Below are positions 17,393 through 25,687 of a stretch of DNA of 64,000 bases, piece by piece; positions within the stretch are counted from its first letter, which is position 1, and every line of letters starts with the position of its first letter. Made by a program: the position numbers and the translations under genes. The DNA is taken from positions 160,660-224,659 of the forward strand of contig NZ_FOCB01000010.1 of assembly GCF_900109995.1 (NCBI RefSeq), in the 5' to 3' direction. The DNA is from Pseudomonas sp. ok272 (lineage in GTDB: Bacteria; Pseudomonadota; Gammaproteobacteria; Pseudomonadales; Pseudomonadaceae). The notes beneath the pieces were generated by a model. It was not told where the DNA came from. It did not search any database and saw only the letters and a list, made by a program, of their open reading frames with translations.

Positions 17393-18175
17393 TTAACCCA
17401 GCATCAACGTCCCGCTGGCAACCAGTGTCGCATCCCCACCAATCTTCACCCGCTCGCCCTCCAGCCGGCAGGACAACTCTCCACCCCGCGCCGAACACTG
17501 GTACGCCGTCAGGCGGGTCTTATCCAGTTGCCGGGCCCAATACGGGATCAGCAGGCAATGGGTGGAGCCGGTGACCGGGTCCTCATCGACGCCGATGGCT
17601 GGCGCGAAATAGCGCGAGACAAAGTCATGCCGCGAACCAGGCGCGGTAACGACGGCCCCCAGCCAAGGCAGCTTCGCCAGGGCCGCCATATCCGGCTGGC
17701 AATCGAGTACCGCCTGCTCCGACTCCAGCACCACGAACAATTCATTGGAGCCCAGCACTTCAAGCGCCTTGACGCCCAATGCGCGCTCCACGTCGGCACG
17801 CGCGGCCACTGCCGCGACAGCCTTGGACGGAAAGTCCAGCCACAGTCGCCCACCTTCGCGGCTCACGCTCAAAGGCCCGGACTGGCTAATGAATTCCAGC
17901 CGTTCGACCGGCTCTTTATAGAGTTCGAACAAGACATAAGCGCTGGCCAGCGTCGCGTGGCCGCACAGCGGTACTTCGGTGGTCGGCGTGAACCAGCGGA
18001 TATGCCAGCCCTGGGCCTCACGCACCACAAAGGCGGTTTCCGCCAGGTTGTGCTCGCCGGCAATCTTTTGCATCAACTCATCACTGAGCCAGTGTTCGAG
18101 CCGATAGACCATCGCCGGGTTGCCGCTGAACGGGCGGTCGCTGAACGCGTCGACTTGATGAAACGCAAGCTGCAT
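17393..18175 (-). CDS. PhzF-family isomerase/epimerase-like protein
   Basis: A 260-residue protein with the diaminopimelate-epimerase-like double fold of the PhzF family. The conserved start FHQVDAFSDRPFSGNPAMV, the glutamate in NLAETAFV, the PLCGHATLA loop and DPVTGSTHC are visible. Members isomerise small acids, but the substrate of this one is unknown; no phenazine genes are nearby. ATG at 18175 fits the family N-terminus. It is separate from ybaK by about 95 bp on the same strand. Confidence 0.88.
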   Translation of the reverse strand: MQLAFHQVDAFSDRPFSGNPAMVYRLEHWLSDELMQKIAGEHNLAETAFVVREAQGWHIRWFTPTTEVPLCGHATLASAYVLFELYKEPVERLEFISQSGPLSVSREGGRLWLDFPSKAVAAVAARADVERALGVKALEVLGSNELFVVLESEQAVLDCQPDMAALAKLPWLGAVVTAPGSRHDFVSRYFAPAIGVDEDPVTGSTHCLLIPYWARQLDKTRLTAYQCSARGGELSCRLEGERVKIGGDATLVASGTLMLG

Positions 18176-18270
18176 GGGAGCACTCCTCTTATTGATGAGG
18201 GCAAGCATGCATCAACGCATGATCGACAGACATAGACAGAGTCCGGCGATTTTCACCATACAGCGCGGGA

Positions 18271-18741
18271 TCAGGCCCGGCCGATATCAACAAACTGGGC
18301 CTGGGTGTGTTCGGCAAGCACCGTCGGCGCCAACTCGACCTCCAGCCCCCGTCTCCCCGCACTGACATAAATAGTCGCAAAAGGCTGGGCGCTGTTATCA
18401 ATGAAGGTCCGCAGGCGTTTTTTCTGGCCCAACGGGCTGATGCCCCCCAACAGATAACCGGTTGCCCGCTGCGCAGCCGCCGGGTCGGCCATTTCGACTT
18501 TCTTCACCCCGGCAGCCTGGGCCAGCGCTTTCAAATCCAAGCTGCCGACGACCGGCACCACCGCCACCAACAACTCACCTTTTTCACTGGCGGCGAGCAG
18601 TGTCTTGAACACCTGCGATGGCTCAAGGTTGAGCTTTTCAGCGGCTTCCAGGCCATAGGACGCGGCTTTTGGATCATGGTCATAACTGTGTATGCGATGT
18701 TCGGCACGCACTTTTTTCAGCAGGTCCAATGCAGGTGTCAT
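18271..18741 (-). CDS. ybaK: Cys-tRNA(Pro)/Cys-tRNA(Cys) deacylase YbaK
   Basis: Trans-editing enzyme that hydrolyses mischarged Cys-tRNA(Pro); 156 residues. The YbaK/EbsC fold is indicated by LNLEPSQVFKTLLA, the central VAVVPVVGSLDLKALAQA and the LLGGISPLGQKKRLRTFID stretch. It stands alone ahead of PhzF on the same strand. Confidence 0.92.
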   Translation of the reverse strand: MTPALDLLKKVRAEHRIHSYDHDPKAASYGLEAAEKLNLEPSQVFKTLLAASEKGELLVAVVPVVGSLDLKALAQAAGVKKVEMADPAAAQRATGYLLGGISPLGQKKRLRTFIDNSAQPFATIYVSAGRRGLEVELAPTVLAEHTQAQFVDIGRA

Positions 18742-19082
18742 GACGTCTCCATACGATCGAAGGAAGAAAAACCTGCGCCCGATTCTAGGTCATCGCGTCA
18801 CAAAAGGCTCCACTGCCAGCCCTCCTCGCCTGGAAAACCGGCAGGCCCGCAGAAGCCAAAAAAGCGCTCACCTAACGGATCGATCAAACGCGCCGAATAG
18901 TTCACTTTCGATCTTTTAGAGCAGTGTTTCTTGTCTATATTTCTTCGAATCTGAATAATGTGCGAAAATTCCCACGCCACACCCCGCAGCAAACCGAGAC
19001 CAGGATGGCGATCCTGCCTCGGCGGCAGTCGCGCTCGGTCCCTTTTGGAAACAGCGCCAGACAACAAAAAACCGAGGTTTGA
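18742..19082. other. Promoter and leader region of glpFK
   Basis: About 340 bp without a gene. It contains a GlpR-like sequence AATGTGCGAAAAT at 18957-18969, a small leader hairpin (CAGGAT-GGCG-ATCCTG, 19001-19016) and an A-rich Hfq/Crc-type motif AACAAAAA at 19063-19070, ten bases before the start codon and next to the GAGG ribosome site. Confidence 0.55.
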
Positions 19083-19934
19083 ATGACAACTGCTTTACGA
19101 CAACCATCGCTCTCGAGCCAGTGCATGGCCGAGTTCCTGGGTACTGCCTTAATGATCTTCTTTGGTACCGGGTGCGTGGCTGCCCTCAAGGTTGCGGGCG
19201 CGAGCTTTGGCCTGTGGGAAATCAGCATCATTTGGGGCATTGGCGTGAGCATGGCGATCTACCTAACCGCCGGCGTTTCCGGCGCCCACCTGAACCCGGC
19301 TGTCAGCATTGCGCTGTGCCTGTTCACTGCCTTTGAAAAGCGCAAACTGCCGTTCTACATTGTGTCCCAGGTCGCGGGGGCCTTCTGCGGCGCGTTGTTG
19401 GTTTACACGCTTTACAGCAACCTATTCTTCGATTTCGAACAAAGCCAGCAGATGATTCGTGGCAGCCAGGCCAGCCTGGAGCTGGCCTCTGTGTTCTCCA
19501 CCTTCCCCAACCCGGCGCTGTCCACCGCCCAGGCGTTTTTGGTGGAGCTGATCATCACCGCCATCTTGATGGGCGTGATCATGTCCCTGACCGATGACCA
19601 CAACGGCCTGCCCAAAGGCCCGCTGGCACCGCTGCTGATTGGCCTGCTGATTGCCGTGATCGGCAGCTCGATGGGGCCGCTGACCGGCTTCGCGATGAAC
19701 CCGGCGCGGGACTTCGGCCCGAAGCTGATGACTTTCTTCGCTGGCTGGGGTGAAATTTCCTTCACTGGCGGACGTGACATTCCCTATTTCCTGATTCCGA
19801 TCTGTGCGCCGATCATCGGCGCCTGCCTCGGGGCTGCGGCCTATCGCGGGTTGATCGCCCGACATCTGCCGGGCGCCGAACCTGCTACAAAGGATGCAGA
19901 ATCTACCATCGACGGCAAAACCCGAACCTCTTGA
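19083..19934 (+). CDS. glpF: Glycerol uptake facilitator (aquaglyceroporin)
   Basis: Inner-membrane channel that lets glycerol diffuse in, 283 residues with six helices and two half-helices. Both channel signature loops are present: GAHLNPAVSIAL (NPA) and GFAMNPARDFGPK (NPA). It is the first gene of glpFKRD. The C-terminal 25 residues are hydrophilic and cytoplasmic. GlpR-like and Hfq/Crc-like sites precede it. Confidence 0.96.
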   Translation: MTTALRQPSLSSQCMAEFLGTALMIFFGTGCVAALKVAGASFGLWEISIIWGIGVSMAIYLTAGVSGAHLNPAVSIALCLFTAFEKRKLPFYIVSQVAGAFCGALLVYTLYSNLFFDFEQSQQMIRGSQASLELASVFSTFPNPALSTAQAFLVELIITAILMGVIMSLTDDHNGLPKGPLAPLLIGLLIAVIGSSMGPLTGFAMNPARDFGPKLMTFFAGWGEISFTGGRDIPYFLIPICAPIIGACLGAAAYRGLIARHLPGAEPATKDAESTIDGKTRTS

Positions 19935-20011
19935 AAGCTGCGGCGCCCGGTCCTGCCCACCACTGACCCTGCGCCCGTACCCACTCCCTTATTTCGTCCA
20001 AGGCAATCGAC

Positions 20012-21517
20012 ATGACCGACCCACAGAATAAGAACTACATCATTGCCCTCGACCAGGGTACGACCAGCTCGCGAGCGATCATTTTTGACCGTGACGCCAA
20101 TGTGGTCTGCACCGCACAACGCGAATTTGCCCAGCACTACCCGCAAGCCGGCTGGGTCGAGCACGATCCGATGGAGATCTTCGCCACCCAGAGCGCTGTG
20201 ATGGTCGAGGCCCTGGCCCAAGCCGGCCTGCACCATGACCAGGTCGCGGCCATCGGCATCACCAACCAGCGCGAGACCACCGTGGTCTGGGACAAGACCA
20301 CCGGCCGGCCGATCTACAACGCCATCGTCTGGCAGTGCCGGCGCAGCACCGAGATCTGCGAGCAGCTCAAGCGCGATGGCCACGAGCAGTACATCAGCGA
20401 CACCACCGGTTTGGTCACCGACCCGTACTTCTCCGGCACCAAGCTCAAGTGGATCCTGGACCATGTCGAAGGCAGCCGCGAACGCGCACGCAAGGGCGAG
20501 TTGCTGTTCGGCACGGTCGACAGCTGGCTGATCTGGAAGTTTACCGGCGGCAAGACCCACGTCACCGACTACACCAACGCCTCGCGCACCATGCTCTTCA
20601 ACATCCACACCCTGGAGTGGGACGCGAAGATGCTCCAGGTGCTGGACATCCCCCGCGAGATGCTGCCAGCGGTCAAGTCTTCGTCAGAGATCTACGGCCA
20701 CACCAAGAGTGGCATCGCCATCGGCGGCATCGCCGGCGACCAGCAAGCCGCCCTCTTCGGCCAGATGTGCGTGGAGCCCGGCCAGGCGAAAAACACCTAC
20801 GGCACTGGTTGCTTCCTGCTGATGAACACCGGCAGCAAGGCCGTTAAATCCAGCCACGGCATGCTCACGACCATCGCCTGCGGCCCACGGGGCGAAGTGG
20901 CCTATGCACTGGAAGGTGCCGTGTTCAACGGCGGTTCCACCGTGCAATGGCTGCGCGACGAGTTGAAGATCATCAACGACGCCCACGACACCGAGTACTT
21001 CGCCAGCAAGGTCAAGGACAGCAACGGCGTGTACCTGGTCCCGGCCTTCACCGGACTCGGCGCGCCGTATTGGGACCCCTATGCCCGTGGCGCACTGTTC
21101 GGCCTGACACGCGGCGTACGGGTGGATCACATCATTCGTGCCGCCCTGGAGTCGATTGCCTACCAGACCCGCGACGTACTCGACGCCATGCAACAGGACT
21201 CCGGCGAGCGCCTCAAGGCCCTGCGTGTGGACGGCGGCGCGGTGGCCAACAACTTCCTGATGCAGTTCCAGGCCGACATCCTCGGCACCCAGGTCGAGCG
21301 TCCGCAAATGCGCGAAACCACGGCCCTCGGCGCCGCCTACCTGGCCGGCCTGGCCTGCGGGTTCTGGGGCAGCCTGGAAGAACTGCGCGGCAAGGCGGTG
21401 ATCGAGCGCGAATTCGATCCGACCCTGGACGATGCCGCCAAGGAGAAGCTCTACGCTGGCTGGAAAAAAGCCGTCAGCCGCACCCGCGACTGGGAGCCGC
21501 ACGAAGGCGCTGAGTAA
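20012..21517 (+). CDS. glpK: Glycerol kinase
   Basis: Phosphorylates glycerol to sn-glycerol-3-phosphate and so traps it in the cell; 501 residues of the FGGY kinase family. The N-terminal phosphate loop DQGTTSSRAI, the glycerol-contacting RETTVVWD and the C-terminal LRVDGGAVANNFLMQFQADI signature are intact. It lies 77 bp after glpF, almost certainly in one transcript. Confidence 0.98.
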   Translation: MTDPQNKNYIIALDQGTTSSRAIIFDRDANVVCTAQREFAQHYPQAGWVEHDPMEIFATQSAVMVEALAQAGLHHDQVAAIGITNQRETTVVWDKTTGRPIYNAIVWQCRRSTEICEQLKRDGHEQYISDTTGLVTDPYFSGTKLKWILDHVEGSRERARKGELLFGTVDSWLIWKFTGGKTHVTDYTNASRTMLFNIHTLEWDAKMLQVLDIPREMLPAVKSSSEIYGHTKSGIAIGGIAGDQQAALFGQMCVEPGQAKNTYGTGCFLLMNTGSKAVKSSHGMLTTIACGPRGEVAYALEGAVFNGGSTVQWLRDELKIINDAHDTEYFASKVKDSNGVYLVPAFTGLGAPYWDPYARGALFGLTRGVRVDHIIRAALESIAYQTRDVLDAMQQDSGERLKALRVDGGAVANNFLMQFQADILGTQVERPQMRETTALGAAYLAGLACGFWGSLEELRGKAVIEREFDPTLDDAAKEKLYAGWKKAVSRTRDWEPHEGAE

Positions 21518-21611
21518 GCCAAGTCAGTGATTCGTATCGGAACGTAACTGGCAGGGAGTGGATTCCTCCGGCATCATGGGCCAATTTGCACGGCAGCCCA
21601 AAGGACGCCCA

Positions 21612-22367
21612 ATGAATCTGCCTCCCCGCCAGCAGCAAATCCTCGAACTGGTCCGCGAACGCGGCTATGTCAGCATCGAGGAAATGGCCCAGTTGTTCGT
21701 TGTCACACCGCAAACCATTCGCCGCGATATCAATCAGTTGGCAGAAGACCATCTACTGCGTCGCTATCACGGCGGCGCAGCCTATGATTCCAGCGTGGAA
21801 AACACCGCGTACGCCATGCGTGCCGACCAGATGCGCGACGAGAAACAGCGCATCGGCGAAGCCATCGCCAAGCAAATCCCCGATCACGCCTCGCTGTTCA
21901 TCAATATCGGCACCACCACCGAGTCCATTGCCCGGGCGCTGCTCAATCACAGCCACCTGAAGATCATCACCAACAACCTGCACGTGGCGTCGATGCTCAG
22001 TGCCAAGGACGACTTCGACGTGCTCCTCACCGGTGGCAATGTGCGCCGTGACGGCGGGGTTGTCGGCCAGGCCAGCGTCGACTTCATCAACCAGTTCAAG
22101 GTCGACTTCGCCCTGGTGGGCATCAGCGGCATCGACGAAGACGGCAGCCTGCTGGACTTTGACTACCAGGAAGTCCGCGTTTCCCAGGCAATCATCGCCA
22201 ATGCCCGGCAAGTGATACTGGCCGCCGACTCCAGCAAATTCGGGCGCAACGCCATGATTCGCCTGGGTCCCATCAGCCTGGTCGATTGCCTGGTCACTGA
22301 CCAGCAACCGGTGCCGGCACTGGCGCAACTGCTGAGCCAGCACAAAATTCGCCTGGAAGTGGTCTAA
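21612..22367 (+). CDS. glpR: Glycerol-3-phosphate regulon repressor
   Basis: DeoR-family repressor of 251 residues that releases DNA when it binds glycerol-3-phosphate. The N-terminal helix-turn-helix (about 20-45, YVSIEEMAQLFVVTPQTIRR) and the sugar-phosphate-binding domain with NIGTTTESIARALL and GGVVGQASVDFI are clear. ATG at 21612 matches E. coli GlpR; the frame is open a little upstream. It sits between glpK and glpD, whose promoter region holds likely GlpR operators. Confidence 0.95.
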   Translation: MNLPPRQQQILELVRERGYVSIEEMAQLFVVTPQTIRRDINQLAEDHLLRRYHGGAAYDSSVENTAYAMRADQMRDEKQRIGEAIAKQIPDHASLFINIGTTTESIARALLNHSHLKIITNNLHVASMLSAKDDFDVLLTGGNVRRDGGVVGQASVDFINQFKVDFALVGISGIDEDGSLLDFDYQEVRVSQAIIANARQVILAADSSKFGRNAMIRLGPISLVDCLVTDQQPVPALAQLLSQHKIRLEVV

Positions 22368-22398
22368 GCCCTTCTAACAGCCTCATCACCGCACCGAT

Positions 22399-22480
22399 GC
22401 CTTCGCGGGCAGGCCGGTCCCGCTCCCACTGGGCCTGCGCAATCCTGGTAGGAGCGAGACCGGCAAGCCGGCGAAGGCGA
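22399..22480. repeat. REP pair after glpR
   Basis: Two diverged REP units facing each other (CCTTCGCGGGCAGGCCGGTC...CTCCCAC and GTAGGAGCGAGACCGGCAAG...CGAAGG) form a REPIN-like structure in the glpR-glpD gap. Confidence 0.7.
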
Positions 22481-22513
22481 TTGCGCAAGCAACCCACCGC
22501 CCCGCCAGCCACC

Positions 22514-22526
22514 AATGTTCGAAAAT
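22514..22526 (+). promoter_or_regulatory. Candidate GlpR operator 1, upstream of glpD
   Basis: AATGTTCGAAAAT resembles the AATGTTCG half-site of E. coli GlpR operators and recurs in the second site 90 bp further on. Confidence 0.5.
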
Positions 22527-22603
22527 CTTCCTTTGACGCCCCTTCGATGAGTTTTTTTAATCGAAGTTAACTGGCTGTGGGCGCTCTTATCGGCTACCAT
22601 TTT

Positions 22604-22630
22604 CGAAAATGAACATTAATGTTCGATTTC
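22604..22630 (+). promoter_or_regulatory. Candidate GlpR operator 2, upstream of glpD
   Basis: A perfect 14-bp palindrome GAACATTAATGTTC (22611-22624) is flanked by CGAAAAT and CGATTTC, giving back-to-back AATGTTCG half-sites 40 bp before the glpD start. Confidence 0.65.
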
Positions 22631-22665
22631 AAATACAGAACCGCAAAAGAGCCCGAGGCCAGCCG

Positions 22666-24201
22666 ATGCCCACGTCCATCCCGACACCCCCACTTGCCGA
22701 AATCTATGACATTGCCGTGATCGGCGGTGGCATCAATGGCGTCGGGATTGCAGCAGATGCCGCTGGCCGCGGTCTTTCGGTGTTTCTTTGCGAAAAGGAT
22801 GACCTGGCCAGCCACACCTCATCCGCCAGCAGCAAACTGATTCACGGTGGCCTGCGCTACCTCGAACACTATGAGTTCCGCCTGGTGCGTGAGGCCCTGG
22901 CCGAGCGTGAAGTGCTGCTGACCAAGGCCCCGCACATCGTCAAGCAAATGCGCTTTGTCCTGCCGCACCGCCCCCACCTGCGCCCAGCGTGGATGATCCG
23001 CGCCGGGCTGTTCCTGTATGACCACCTGGGCAAGCGCGAAAAGCTGGCCGGCTCCAGAAGCCTGAAGTTCGGCGCCGACAGCGCCTTGAAAAGCGAGATC
23101 ACCAAGGGCTTCGAATACTCCGACTGCTGGGTCGACGATGCCCGCCTGGTGGTACTCAACGCCATGGCCGCGCGGGAAAAGGGCGCCCACGTCCACACCC
23201 AGACCCGTTGCATCAGCGCCCACCGCAGCAAAGGCCTGTGGCACCTGAACCTTGAACGCACCGATGGCAGCCTGTTCTCCATCAGCGCCAAGGCCCTGGT
23301 GAATGCCGCCGGCCCGTGGGTAGCCACGTTCATTCGTGACGACCTGAAGATGCAATCGCCCTACGGCATCCGCCTGATCCAGGGCAGCCACCTGATCGTG
23401 CCCAAGCTGTACGAAGGCGACCATGCGCACATCCTGCAGAACGAAGACCAGCGCATTGTGTTCACCATCCCATACCTCAATCACTTCACCCTGATTGGCA
23501 CCACGGACCGCGAGTACACCGGCGACCCGGCCAAGGTCGCGATCACCGAAGGTGAGACCGACTACCTGATCAACGTGGTCAATGCGCACTTCAAAAAGCA
23601 GATCAGCCGCGACGACATCCTGCACACCTACTCTGGCGTTCGTCCGCTGTGCAATGACGAATCCGACAACCCGTCGGCCGTCACCCGCGACTACACCCTG
23701 GCGCTGTCCGGCACCCGGGAAGAAGCCCCCCTGCTGTCGGTGTTCGGCGGCAAGCTGACCACCTACCGCAAGCTGGCCGAGTCGGCCATGGCGCAGTTGG
23801 CCCCGTTCTTCACCCAAATGCGGCCAAGCTGGACGGCCGCCGCGCCGTTGCCCGGCGGCGAACAGATGACCACGCCAGAGGCCTTGAGCGCGAAGATTCG
23901 CGACGCCTTCGACTGGGTGCCAACGGAAATTGCCCGACGCTGGGCCACCACCTACGGCAGCCGTACCTGGCGCATGCTCGACGGCGTGCAGAACCTGGGC
24001 GACTTGGGCGTACACCTGGGCGGCGGCCTCTATAGCCGTGAAGTCGATTACTTGTGCCGCGAGGAATGGGCCACCACCGCCCACGATATCCTGTGGCGGC
24101 GCAGCAAACTGGGCCTGTTCACCACGGCGGATGAGCACGCCAAGGTGCAGCAGTACCTGGACACGGCCGCCGCCAATCGCGGCAAGATCGAAGCGGCCTG
24201 A
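22666..24201 (+). CDS. glpD: Aerobic glycerol-3-phosphate dehydrogenase
   Basis: Membrane-associated FAD enzyme that oxidises glycerol-3-phosphate to dihydroxyacetone phosphate and feeds electrons to ubiquinone; 511 residues. The FAD-binding GxGxxG in VIGGGINGVGIAADAAGRG is near the N-terminus, followed by SSASSKLIHGGLRYLE and later FGGKLTTYRKLAE. ATG at 22666 matches the family; upstream in-frame codons lie within the palindromic operator. A terminator follows within 30 bp. Confidence 0.97.
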   Translation: MPTSIPTPPLAEIYDIAVIGGGINGVGIAADAAGRGLSVFLCEKDDLASHTSSASSKLIHGGLRYLEHYEFRLVREALAEREVLLTKAPHIVKQMRFVLPHRPHLRPAWMIRAGLFLYDHLGKREKLAGSRSLKFGADSALKSEITKGFEYSDCWVDDARLVVLNAMAAREKGAHVHTQTRCISAHRSKGLWHLNLERTDGSLFSISAKALVNAAGPWVATFIRDDLKMQSPYGIRLIQGSHLIVPKLYEGDHAHILQNEDQRIVFTIPYLNHFTLIGTTDREYTGDPAKVAITEGETDYLINVVNAHFKKQISRDDILHTYSGVRPLCNDESDNPSAVTRDYTLALSGTREEAPLLSVFGGKLTTYRKLAESAMAQLAPFFTQMRPSWTAAAPLPGGEQMTTPEALSAKIRDAFDWVPTEIARRWATTYGSRTWRMLDGVQNLGDLGVHLGGGLYSREVDYLCREEWATTAHDILWRRSKLGLFTTADEHAKVQQYLDTAAANRGKIEAA

Positions 24202-24221
24202 TCGCTGGAACGATCACCACC

Positions 24222-24253
24222 AGCCCCTGAATCGTGAGATCCAGGGGCTTTTT
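24222..24253 (+). terminator. Terminator after glpD
   Basis: Stem AGCCCCTG / CAGGGGCT with a 12-nt loop followed by five T. Confidence 0.85.
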
Positions 24254-24326
24254 ACATCCCACGCCACCACCGTTTTGTGTGGGTGTGGGAGCGAGACCGG
24301 CTTGGACCTGGGCGCCCCACTATTCA

Positions 24327-24340
24327 TTCGGTTTTCCGAA
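24327..24340 (+). promoter_or_regulatory. AauR-type box 1 upstream of aatJ
   Basis: TTCGGTTTTCCGAA is a perfect inverted repeat of the form TTCGG-N4-CCGAA, the binding motif I recall for AauR in P. putida. It lies about 110 bp upstream of the sigma-54 promoter elements. Confidence 0.75.
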
Positions 24341-24358
24341 CGCTTTGCCCGCAACCTA

Positions 24359-24372
24359 TTCGGTTAACCGGA
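24359..24372 (+). promoter_or_regulatory. AauR-type box 2 upstream of aatJ
   Basis: TTCGGTTAACCGGA matches TTCGG-N4-CCGAA with one change. Its start is 32 bp from that of box 1, about three helical turns, so two AauR dimers could bind on one face. Confidence 0.65.
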
Positions 24373-24448
24373 TCACAGCGTTTAAAAAACACCCTGAAAA
24401 ATACTTAATAACCTTATAAACCAATAACTTGGTCAATAAACACTGGTC

Positions 24449-24464
24449 TGGCACGACTCATGCT
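24449..24464 (+). promoter_or_regulatory. Sigma-54 promoter of aatJQMP
   Basis: TGGCACGACTCATGCT gives GG (24450-24451) and GC (24462-24463) separated by exactly 10 bp, the -24/-12 spacing required by sigma-54. Only one base of the TTGC element differs (ATGC). The predicted transcript starts near 24475, about 105 bp before aatJ. Confidence 0.82.
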
Positions 24465-24556
24465 CTACACTCTTGGACCAATGCCGGACGCGCCACACTT
24501 CAGGAGCCGTCCACGCATTGCGCTGTACAAGAGGGCCGAAGAACTGGCCCCATAAA

Positions 24557-24564
24557 AAAAACAA
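24557..24564 (+). promoter_or_regulatory. Possible Hfq/Crc A-rich site before aatJ
   Basis: AAAAACAA fits the AANAANAA catabolite-activity motif and lies just before the ribosome-binding GAGG of aatJ. Amino-acid uptake genes are common Crc targets in Pseudomonas. Confidence 0.45.
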
Positions 24565-24580
24565 TGTCGAGGAAAATTTG

Positions 24581-25495
24581 ATGCGTATCGTTCCCCATAT
24601 CCTGGGCGCAGCCATTGCTGCCGCTCTGATCAGCACGCCAGTTTTCGCCGCCGAACTCACCGGCACCCTGAAGAAGATCAAAGAGTCGGGCACCATCACC
24701 CTGGGCCACCGCGACAGCTCTATTCCGTTTTCCTACATTGCGGATGCGTCGGGCAAGCCAGTGGGCTACTCCCACGACATCCAACTGGCCATCGTTGAAG
24801 GCATCAAGAAAGACCTCGACATGCCGGACCTCAAGGTCAAGTACAACCTGGTGACCTCCCAGACCCGTATCCCGCTGGTGCAGAACGGCACCGTGGACGT
24901 CGAGTGCGGTTCCACCACCAACAACGTAGAACGTCAGCAGCAAGTCGACTTCTCGGTGGGCATCTTCGAAATCGGTACCCGCCTGCTGTCCAAGAAGGAC
25001 TCGACCTACAAGGACTTCGCTGACCTCAAGGGCAAGAACGTCGTGACCACCGCTGGCACCACGTCCGAGCGCATCCTCAAGGCGATGAACGCTGACAAGC
25101 AGATGGGCATGAACGTGATCTCCGCCAAGGACCACGGCGAATCCTTCCAGATGCTGGAATCGGGCCGCGCCGTCGCCTTCATGATGGATGACGCACTGCT
25201 GGCCGGTGAAATGGCCAAGGCCAGAAAGCCGACCGACTGGGCCGTGACCGGCACACCACAGTCCTACGAAATCTACGGCTGCATGGTGCGCAAGGGCGAC
25301 GAGCCGTTCAAGAAAGCCGTGGATGCGGCCATCGTCGCGACCTACAAGTCGGGCGAGATCAACAAGATCTACGACAAGTGGTTCCAGGCGCCAATCCCGC
25401 CTAAAGGCCTGAACCTGATGTTCCCGATGAGCGACGAGCTCAAGGCCCTGATCGCCAACCCGACCGACAAAGCGGCTGACGAAAAGAAATCCTGA
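24581..25495 (+). CDS. aatJ: Glutamate/aspartate ABC transporter, binding protein
   Basis: Periplasmic solute-binding protein for acidic amino acids, 304 residues, family 3. The signal peptide spans residues 1-24 with cleavage after VFA-A. Features include HRDSSIPFSYIADASGKPVGYSHDI, QNGTVDVECGSTTNN and the C-terminal KSGEINKIYDKWF. ATG at 24581 follows GAGG. It heads aatJQMP and is expressed from a sigma-54 promoter with AauR boxes. Confidence 0.93.
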   Translation: MRIVPHILGAAIAAALISTPVFAAELTGTLKKIKESGTITLGHRDSSIPFSYIADASGKPVGYSHDIQLAIVEGIKKDLDMPDLKVKYNLVTSQTRIPLVQNGTVDVECGSTTNNVERQQQVDFSVGIFEIGTRLLSKKDSTYKDFADLKGKNVVTTAGTTSERILKAMNADKQMGMNVISAKDHGESFQMLESGRAVAFMMDDALLAGEMAKARKPTDWAVTGTPQSYEIYGCMVRKGDEPFKKAVDAAIVATYKSGEINKIYDKWFQAPIPPKGLNLMFPMSDELKALIANPTDKAADEKKS

Positions 25496-25511
25496 TTCCT
25501 GACTAACCTTA

Positions 25512-25543
25512 CCTCCTGACAGGGCTAATGCCCTTTCAGGAGG
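25512..25543 (+). promoter_or_regulatory. Intercistronic hairpin aatJ-aatQ (1)
   Basis: CCTCCTGA-C-AGGGC pairs with GCCCT-T-TCAGGAGG around a TAAT loop, 13 pairs with one mismatch. It has no U tract, so it probably protects the abundant aatJ message and tapers expression of the downstream permease genes. Confidence 0.65.
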
Positions 25544-25608
25544 CTGTCATTCCCTGCTGGTATTTTTTGGAACACTCGAACCGGTGGTTGTCGAGCCGCT
25601 CGTGTGTG

Positions 25609-25626
25609 CCCGACCACTTGGTCGGG
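25609..25626 (+). promoter_or_regulatory. Intercistronic hairpin aatJ-aatQ (2)
   Basis: CCCGACCA / TGGTCGGG, a perfect 8-bp inverted repeat with a 2-nt centre, in the same 190-bp gap. Confidence 0.5.
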
Positions 25627-25687
25627 CGGGAACGGAGTTTCCCCAGGCGGGCACTTGTACATCGATTGAATCCGAGGGGAGACCCTA

